Shown here: positions 6,997 through 11,059 of the stretch, piece by piece
Layout: every line of letters starts with the position of its first letter
Position numbering within the stretch: the stretch's first letter is position 1
From: a bacterium
Lineage (GTDB): Bacteria; SZUA-182
DNA: 11,059 bases
Reading direction: 5' to 3'
Assembly (NCBI GenBank): GCA_003230635.1
Contig: QIFF01000017.1
Coordinates: forward strand, 1-11,059
Notes under the pieces: model-generated
The model's input: only the letters and a program-made list of their open reading frames with translations
Database searches by the model: none
Told to the model about the DNA's origin: nothing
Position numbers and translations under genes: made by a program

Positions 6997-7121
6997 AACC
7001 ACAGAGAGCACAGAGAACTGACAAAGCTAAAGCTCAAAGTTCAAATGTCAAAATCTGCGTCCTATTTTTTGAACTTGGATTTTGACATTTGAAATTATTT
7101 TTCTCTGTGTCCTCTGTGGTT
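6997..7121. repeat. 125-bp nested palindromic element
   Basis: The outer arms AACCACAGAGAGCACAGAGAA (positions 6997-7017) and the matching right arm (7101-7121, TTCTCTGTG then TCCTCTGTGGTT) pair with two mismatches. A second, perfect 16-bp pair lies inside: TTCAAATGTCAAAATC (7040-7055) with GATTTTGACATTTGAA (7078-7093). A further short AAGTTC/GAACTT pair is present. The whole can fold as one long stem. It separates the DUF6485-type gene from the cyclophilin gene and looks like a non-coding, MITE-like repeat. Confidence 0.82.
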
Positions 7122-7128
7122 CATCCTT

Positions 7129-7326
7129 TTATTTCAGGCTCTCCGCAAAACAGCGGTAGGAGCGGTCGTAAGTGCGTTCCACCTCCGGGGGGAAAAAGCA
7201 GCCGGGCAGTTGCTCCATCTGGCGATGGTACTGCACACACTCACAGCATCTCCCCTTGCGGGAACAAGGTTCATAGGTACAAGTACATCCTTCTAAATTA
7301 AGCTCAACAATAGCACTACACTCCAC
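7129..7326 (-). CDS. small Cys-rich DUF6485-type protein
   Basis: This 65-residue protein of unknown function has nine cysteines, several in the block CTCTYEPCSRKGRCCECVQYH, followed by LPGCFFPPEVERTYDRS. The spacing suggests bound metal, zinc or an Fe-S cluster. I recognise it as a DUF6485-like family; nothing is known of its activity. I prefer the GTG at 7326 (protein starting MECSA), because a run of five Gs lies about 10 bases upstream and homologues as I recall begin MEC. A TTG three codons earlier (7333-7335) is possible but almost touches the G-run. Its ribosome site directly follows the stop of the zinc-ribbon gene, so the two are likely coupled. Confidence 0.8.
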   Translation of the reverse strand: MECSAIVELNLEGCTCTYEPCSRKGRCCECVQYHRQMEQLPGCFFPPEVERTYDRSYRCFAESLK

Positions 7327-7341
7327 TTTTGCCAATCCCCC

Positions 7342-7509
7342 TTAGCTGACCGCATAATAAGCATGCCACAGCGGCATAACAATGCGGTTAAACAGAATCA
7401 ACTCATCCTCCACATTGCCACAGTTTAAGCAAACATGAGCCTCCAACACCCCTGCACGGGTATAAATTCGCTCTAAGTGCATAAAACCGTTACAGCGCAG
7501 ACATTTCAA
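7342..7509 (-). CDS. 55-residue zinc-ribbon protein
   Basis: A frame starting at a TTG at 7507-7509 encodes LKCLRCNGFMHLERIY (first residue read as Met) and then a loop to HVCLNCGNVEDELILFNR, ending WHAYYAVS. Two CxxC pairs 21 residues apart form a zinc ribbon. No catalytic domain is present; such proteins usually bind nucleic acid or a partner protein. A TGAGG ribosome site lies about 10 bases upstream, a stop codon lies just before it in frame, and no ATG/GTG alternative exists. It is 23 bases after the cyclase stop and 15 bases before the DUF6485-type start, filling a gap that would otherwise be empty. Coding is well supported by the motif and tight packing. Confidence 0.75.
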   Translation of the reverse strand: MKCLRCNGFMHLERIYTRAGVLEAHVCLNCGNVEDELILFNRIVMPLWHAYYAVS

Positions 7510-7532
7510 TTTGTCTTTTCCTCAAGGTGCCC

Positions 7533-8798
7533 TCAGGCAATAGTAGTCCTTGTCCACTCATCTTCAGCCAAGGCCACTGTATTCTTCCCCGCATGTTTGG
7601 CGGCATAAAGGGCCTTGTCCGCCGCCCGTACTATGTCTTCAACCTCATTCCCATGCAGGGGATAGCTGGCCACCCCGATACTGATGGTAATCCTGCCGGT
7701 GTCGAGGTAAATTTCTTGTATCCGGTGGCGAATCCGTTCGGCTACTTGCAGCACCCCTTCCAGGGCCACCTGGTCCTTTAAACGTTCAGCCTTTCTTACC
7801 CCGGAGGAAGGGGTGGTCTCCGGTAAAAGGATAGCAAACTCATCCCCCCCATAGCGAAAGGGCATATCCACCTCACTGACCAGGCCGTGGTTGGTCTTAA
7901 TCGTTTGCTTCAGGATATTTGCTACCGCCGCCAGCAGTTTGTCCCCTTCCAGGTGGCCGAAGGTGTCGTTGAAGGGCTTGAAGTTGTCTATGTCCAGCAG
8001 GAGGACAGAGACAATATGCCCAAAACGCCGCCCCCGTTCAATTTCGCTGTTCAGGCTATAGAAAAAGTGCTTGCGGTTGTACAGGCCGGTTAAATGGTCA
8101 CGGATGATCATCTTCTTGAGTTTTCCCTGGTTGGCGCGCTGTAAGCGCATCATGTAGTTACTGACCAGAGCGGAGCAGATAATGACAAAAGCAACCCAGG
8201 AAGAGAAAAGCAGGCTTAACTTCAAACCGTAACCGCGCTCATAAATATAAAAGGGCATCCGCACCTGGGGAATCACCCCGCTGAATTCCAGCCCCAGCAA
8301 AAATCCGTAAAGGACAATACAACTAATAGCGATTAACCAGGTATCCTTCGAGCGATCAAAGACAAGAGAAGATTCAATTACCAATAAGGGATAAACAATC
8401 CAGACCCAGCTTACCACCCCCCCGGTGTAATGAATCACAAAGAGGATAAAGCATACATCTACCAGCATCTGTAACTGGCACAGGCCGCGCAGGTGAGAAA
8501 ACCAGCGATAGCTGTACTGATACCAGCCATTATAAGCAACCAGCAGGAAAAAGAGCACCAGCAGGGGGTAGCCAAGCTCCCAGGCTACTGTGTACAACCC
8601 GGCCCGGTAGCAGATCAGGGCGGTAACCAGTGCATAAAGCACACCCATTGCGGTGAAGACCCAGCGGGCCCTGATCATGAGCGCCAGGTTTTGCTCAAAA
8701 TGGGCTGCCTGCTCAATCTCCGAGGTAATCGGATCCTCAGCACCATAAAGGCTAAAAGACCTCAGCAGCCTATTGAGCGTAGCCAGGAAATCACTCAC
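7533..8798 (-). CDS. membrane-bound diguanylate cyclase (GGDEF)
   Basis: The enzyme makes cyclic di-GMP from two GTP at the inner membrane. Its 421 residues start with about six hydrophobic helices between 44 and 215, with no recognised sensor domain. The GGDEF domain follows: DHLTGLYNR (234-242), the metal-binding Asp in LLLDIDNFKPFND (267-279), GHLEGDKLL, RYGGDEF (315-321) and ITISIGVASYP (370-380). The active site is complete. The inhibitory I-site RxxD is SEVD (308-311), lacking its Arg, so normal product inhibition may be absent. About 15 extra residues (SSGVRKAERLKDQVA) follow the GGDEF strand. The start is a GTG preceded by AGGGG. It leads a three-gene group with the zinc-ribbon and DUF6485-type genes. 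Confidence 0.95.
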   Translation of the reverse strand: MSDFLATLNRLLRSFSLYGAEDPITSEIEQAAHFEQNLALMIRARWVFTAMGVLYALVTALICYRAGLYTVAWELGYPLLVLFFLLVAYNGWYQYSYRWFSHLRGLCQLQMLVDVCFILFVIHYTGGVVSWVWIVYPLLVIESSLVFDRSKDTWLIAISCIVLYGFLLGLEFSGVIPQVRMPFYIYERGYGLKLSLLFSSWVAFVIICSALVSNYMMRLQRANQGKLKKMIIRDHLTGLYNRKHFFYSLNSEIERGRRFGHIVSVLLLDIDNFKPFNDTFGHLEGDKLLAAVANILKQTIKTNHGLVSEVDMPFRYGGDEFAILLPETTPSSGVRKAERLKDQVALEGVLQVAERIRHRIQEIYLDTGRITISIGVASYPLHGNEVEDIVRAADKALYAAKHAGKNTVALAEDEWTRTTIA

Positions 8799-8847
8799 CT
8801 AAGCACCCCTTTCTTGCGCAAAACAACTTGGCAATCCCGTGTATTTT

Positions 8848-8876
8848 ATCATACTATAAGAAGCAGGGAGAAACAA
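8848..8876 (-). promoter_or_regulatory. likely sigma-70 promoter of the cyclase group
   Basis: On the minus strand TTGTTT (8876-8871) and TATGAT (8853-8848) are separated by 17 bases, close to consensus, about 50 bases before the GTG start of the cyclase. It lies just outside the MITE-like element at 8885-9024. Confidence 0.55.
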
Positions 8877-8884
8877 TAACTAAT

Positions 8885-9024
8885 GGGTGCCTTGAAAAAT
8901 GAGAATTTTCGTTCAAGATCAAGGCGATGCGAAAAATTTAACCGCAGGCATATGTTTGATATTCCGAGGATTAAATTTTGAGCATAACGCAGATATTGGA
9001 AGAAAAGGCCATTTTTCGGTGCCC
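8885..9024. mobile_element. 140-bp MITE-like element flanked by TAAT
   Basis: The left end reads GGGTGCCTTGAAAAATG and the inverted right end reads GGGCACCGAAAAATG. An inner palindrome AAAATTTAA/TTAAATTTT lies at 8933-8941 and 8971-8979. The element is flanked by TAAT on both sides (8881-8884 and 9025-9028), and the match extends to CTAATGGG, consistent with a target duplication. No real gene is inside; a minus-strand frame across it is a by-product of the repeat. Confidence 0.6.
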
Positions 9025-9046
9025 TAATGGGAAATCCCCATTTCAA

Positions 9047-9104
9047 GTAGGGGCGGGGCTTGTCCCCGCCCGCACTCAGGGGAGGGCACAAGGCCCTCCC
9101 CTAC
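9047..9104. repeat. GTAGG-type double hairpin downstream of pyrE
   Basis: GTAGGGG (9047-9053) and CCCCTAC (9098-9104) are the outer arms. Inside, GGGCGGGG/CCCCGCCC (9051-9058 with 9064-9071) and AGGGGAGGGC/GCCCTCCCCT (9078-9087 with 9093-9102) form perfect 8- and 10-bp stems. The loops CTTGT and ACAAG are exactly complementary. It lies 22 bases past the pyrE stop and may end or protect the pyrE transcript. Confidence 0.75.
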
Positions 9105-9126
9105 AGCCAACGTAGGCGTTTTTCCC

Positions 9127-9678
9127 CTAGCCAATCCCCAGGTCACAGCGGGTAAAGAGACTGACCAGCGGGTATCCGGCCTGGGAGAGACGTTCTTGCG
9201 CCCCCATCAGGCGATCCAGCAGAGCGACCACCTTGACCACCCTGGCCCCAACCCTTTCCACCTGTTCAATGGCTTTAAGGGTGGAGTTGCCAGTGCTGAT
9301 TACATCCTCCAGCAGCACCACCCGCCAGTTGGGCTGCAGATAGCCCTCAATCCTTTTCTGGCTGCCGTGTCCTTTGCTCTCCTTGCGCACGGTAAAAGCA
9401 GCCAGAGGCCGGGGCTCACCAGCGCTCAAAACAGCTACCGCACAAGCCATAGGCACCGCCCCAAGGGCCATACCCCCCACCGCATCCACCTCATCGCCCC
9501 TGATTAGTTCCAAAATCAAGCGGGCGCTCAAATAGGCCCCCTGAGGATGGAAGCTGACCAGCTTGCCGTCAATATAATAATCACTCTGCTGGCCTGAAGC
9601 CAGGGTGAAATTACCCCGCTGCAGGGCCTGCTCCCGTAAAAGTTTCAGTAATTGCGCTCTGTCTTTTTGTGGTGTCAT
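9127..9678 (-). CDS. pyrE: orotate phosphoribosyltransferase
   Basis: The enzyme transfers ribose-5-phosphate from PRPP to orotate, giving orotidine monophosphate in pyrimidine synthesis. At 183 residues it is near the usual length. The PRPP-binding loop is VLLEDVISTGNST (121-133), and the mobile catalytic loop is RKESKGHG (98-105). FTLASGQQSDYYIDGK (24-39) is the typical orotate-side start, and GGMALGAVPMA follows. The ATG overlaps the mobA stop as ATGA, so it is translationally coupled in an ndk-mobA-pyrE transcript. No other pyr gene is in the window. Confidence 0.96.
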   Translation of the reverse strand: MTPQKDRAQLLKLLREQALQRGNFTLASGQQSDYYIDGKLVSFHPQGAYLSARLILELIRGDEVDAVGGMALGAVPMACAVAVLSAGEPRPLAAFTVRKESKGHGSQKRIEGYLQPNWRVVLLEDVISTGNSTLKAIEQVERVGARVVKVVALLDRLMGAQERLSQAGYPLVSLFTRCDLGIG

Positions 9679-10289
9679 TTTATACTTTCAGCTATTTTCT
9701 CCGCCCGGTTTAGGGCCTGCGGGGTGTTGAGGTTAAAAAACGAATAGCCCTTGGGGTCATAACCGGCAATAAAATCCCCTCCCGGGTATTTCACCTTAAG
9801 GGCAGGAAGAATATCAATCATCCGCTTTTGCTCATTCTCCAGGTTTTTTCGTATAGTGGGCAAACAAGTTCGGGCGTAAAGACCGTGTAATGGTTGGAGT
9901 CTGCCCTCCCACCGGCAAATGACGGCATCCGCCTGATTGGCCTGGGCGGTGAGAGCGGCAATCAAATTTTTATTCAGAAAAGGCATATCGCAGGCGCAGC
10001 AAAAGACCCACTGCTTAGTGCTGGCCCGCAAACCGGAATAAAGCCCGCCCAAAGGGCCTTTGCCCGGCAGCTCGTCGGGAACAACCCTTACCCCCAAACT
10101 CTGAAAGGGCGGGGAGGAAGGAGCAACAATCATCACTTCCTCAAAAAGCGGCCTGAGCCGGGCCAAAACCCGCTCAATAATGGTTTGCCCGCCAATCTCC
10201 AGCCAGGCCTTATCCCGCCCCAGGCGGCGGCTCCGTCCCCCGGCCAGAATTATGGCGCTCACGGCGCTTAGTTGCTGCGGGGGAGACAT
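9675..10289 (-). CDS. mobA: molybdenum cofactor guanylyltransferase
   Basis: The enzyme adds GMP to molybdopterin to form the MGD cofactor used by DMSO-reductase-family enzymes such as formate dehydrogenases and nitrate reductases. The nucleotide-binding start IILAGGRSRRLGRDKAWLEI (13-32), PGKGPLGGLYSG (75-86), CACDMPF (98-104) and FFNLNTPQ near the end are present, and the 204-residue length fits. The ATG at 10289 lies inside ndk (22-base overlap). A GTG at 10262, right after the ndk stop, would give a 196-residue protein starting at SAIILAGG and is an equally good candidate; neither has a strong ribosome site. Confidence 0.93.
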   Translation of the reverse strand: MSPPQQLSAVSAIILAGGRSRRLGRDKAWLEIGGQTIIERVLARLRPLFEEVMIVAPSSPPFQSLGVRVVPDELPGKGPLGGLYSGLRASTKQWVFCCACDMPFLNKNLIAALTAQANQADAVICRWEGRLQPLHGLYARTCLPTIRKNLENEQKRMIDILPALKVKYPGGDFIAGYDPKGYSFFNLNTPQALNRAEKIAESIK

Positions 10290-10696
10290 GGCTCCAAACG
10301 GTTGAAGAAATAGGCGATTTCAAAGGCTGCTGATTGAGCAGAATCCGAGCCATGCGCGGAATTTTCTTCCAGGCTGAGGGCCAAATCCTTGCGAATGGTG
10401 CCTTCCTCGGCATCCTCGGGATTGGTCGCCCCCATAATCCGGCGCACCTTTACCACCGCATTCTCTCCTGCCAGGATTGCGGCCACAATCGGACCGGAGG
10501 CTATGTAACTGGTAAGGCTGTCAAAGAAGGGGCGCTGCGCATGCACATAATAAAAGCCTTCGGCATCCCCTTTGTCTAGTTGCAACATCTTCAGGGCAGT
10601 GATTTTCAGGCCCTGCCTTTCAAAGCGGCCCAGGATTTCTCCCACTAAATTGCGCTTGACCGCATCGGGCTTGACCAAGATCAAGGTTTGTTCCAT
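10268..10696 (-). CDS. ndk: nucleoside diphosphate kinase
   Basis: The enzyme moves the gamma-phosphate between nucleoside tri- and diphosphates through a phosphohistidine. The 142-residue length is standard. It starts MEQTLILVKPDAVKRN, carries GPIVAAILAGENAV and RRIMGATNPEDAEEGTIR, and ends its active site with NSAHGSDS, where His115 is the phosphorylated residue. An AAAAAGGAG ribosome site lies about 10 bases upstream. It follows mdh on the same strand across a short gap with two hairpins, and its 3' end overlaps mobA. Confidence 0.97.
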   Translation of the reverse strand: MEQTLILVKPDAVKRNLVGEILGRFERQGLKITALKMLQLDKGDAEGFYYVHAQRPFFDSLTSYIASGPIVAAILAGENAVVKVRRIMGATNPEDAEEGTIRKDLALSLEENSAHGSDSAQSAAFEIAYFFNRLEPCLPRSN

Positions 10697-10721
10697 TACT
10701 TAATTACTCCTTTTTGGAATA

Positions 10722-10775
10722 GGGCCTTCAGGCCCGTAAGATTCTGATTATCTTTTTTCACGGGGCTAAAGCCCC
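10722..10775. repeat. two hairpins between mdh and ndk
   Basis: GGGCCT/AGGCCC (10722-10727 with 10730-10735) and GGGGC/GCCCC (10762-10766 with 10771-10775) are both perfect. On the minus strand the second begins GTAGGGGCTTTAGCCCC three bases after the mdh stop. No T-run follows on that strand, so this is not a clear terminator; read-through into ndk is possible. Confidence 0.5.
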
Positions 10776-10781
10776 TACTCC

Positions 10782-11059
10782 TTAAATCTCCAGTTGCGAC
10801 ACCATCTGGCGTACTTTTTCAGCGCTGGACTGCAACTGCTTTTGCTCTTCCGGGATCAATTCCAGCTCAACTATTTCCTCCACCCCCTTGGCTCCCAGCC
10901 TGGCGGGCACCCCAAGATAGATGTCGTGCAGCCCATATTCCCCTTGCAGATAAGCCGCACAGGGCAGAATGCGCTTCTCATCGTGCATAATAGCCTCCAG
11001 CATCTCGGCCACTGAGGCCGCCGGGGCAAGGAAGGCGCTCCCGCTTTTCAGGTAGGAGA
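10782..11059 (-). CDS. mdh: malate dehydrogenase, C-terminal part (5' end outside window)
   Basis: The frame stays open to the end of the window, so the GTG at 11012 is internal. The 91 visible residues begin SYLKSGSAFLAPAASVAEMLEAI and continue DEKRILPCAAYLQGEYG, then IYLGVPARLGAKGVEEIVELEL, the C-terminal domain of LDH-like malate dehydrogenases that interconvert malate and oxaloacetate with NAD. A lactate dehydrogenase is possible, but PCAAYLQGEYG and GVPARLGAKGVE fit the MDH branch better. The substrate-specificity loop and NAD site lie upstream, so MDH versus LDH cannot be proven here. The TAA is 3 bases before a GTAGGGG hairpin. Confidence 0.88.
   Translation of the reverse strand, partial: SYLKSGSAFLAPAASVAEMLEAIMHDEKRILPCAAYLQGEYGLHDIYLGVPARLGAKGVEEIVELELIPEEQKQLQSSAEKVRQMVSQLEI

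Noticed and set aside
6643..7092. Plus-strand frame opposite the cyclophilin gene
   Set aside because: The minus-strand product has clear cyclophilin motifs, signal peptide and ribosome site; the plus frame is a shadow that runs into a palindrome.
8849..9091. Minus-strand frame across the pyrE-cyclase gap
   Set aside because: It consists wholly of repeat DNA (the double hairpin and the MITE-like element), with no plausible ribosome site.
9047..9104. CRISPR-like or classical intrinsic terminator reading of the double hairpin
   Set aside because: There are no regularly spaced direct repeats with unique spacers, and neither strand has a T-run directly after the stems.

Overview
The window looks like chromosomal DNA of a diderm (Gram-negative-type) bacterium. 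It carries secreted proteins with signal peptides, a FlgT-like periplasmic protein and two membrane c-di-GMP enzymes, among ordinary housekeeping genes. Most genes are moderately GC-rich. The intergenic regions are crowded with palindromic repeats of the kind seen in Desulfobacterota, Nitrospirota and related candidate phyla. That placement is a guess; the sequence alone does not fix the taxon.

The left half (1-6378) reads on the plus strand. It begins with the 3' part of a FabF-like ketosynthase. Next is a membrane GAF/HD-GYP c-di-GMP phosphodiesterase whose last residues are frameshifted by a 4-bp tandem duplication. An AT-rich patch follows (about 3130-4350) with a short orphan HicB-like gene, a large palindromic repeat and an Abi-alpha (DUF4393-like) gene. 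The strand ends with a secreted FlgT-like gene placed 1 bp before panC.

The right half (6451-11059) reads on the minus strand and converges on panC. In transcription order it holds mdh (5' end outside the window), ndk, mobA, pyrE, a membrane GGDEF diguanylate cyclase, a 55-residue zinc-ribbon protein, a Cys-rich DUF6485-type protein and a secreted cyclophilin. ndk-mobA-pyrE overlap and are probably one transcript. The cyclase and the two small Cys-rich proteins form a second tight group with a plausible promoter of its own.

Almost every gap between these groups contains a hairpin or palindromic repeat. Several begin with GTAGG and sit within a few bases of a stop codon; one supplies the cyclophilin stop codon. 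The points most worth a second look are the duplication-frameshift in the HD-GYP gene, the small AT-rich HicB-like/Abi-alpha patch, the two-hairpin GTAGG repeats, and a 140-bp MITE-like element flanked by TAAT. I did not find a convincing new multi-gene system. No rRNA, tRNA or CRISPR array was recognised.
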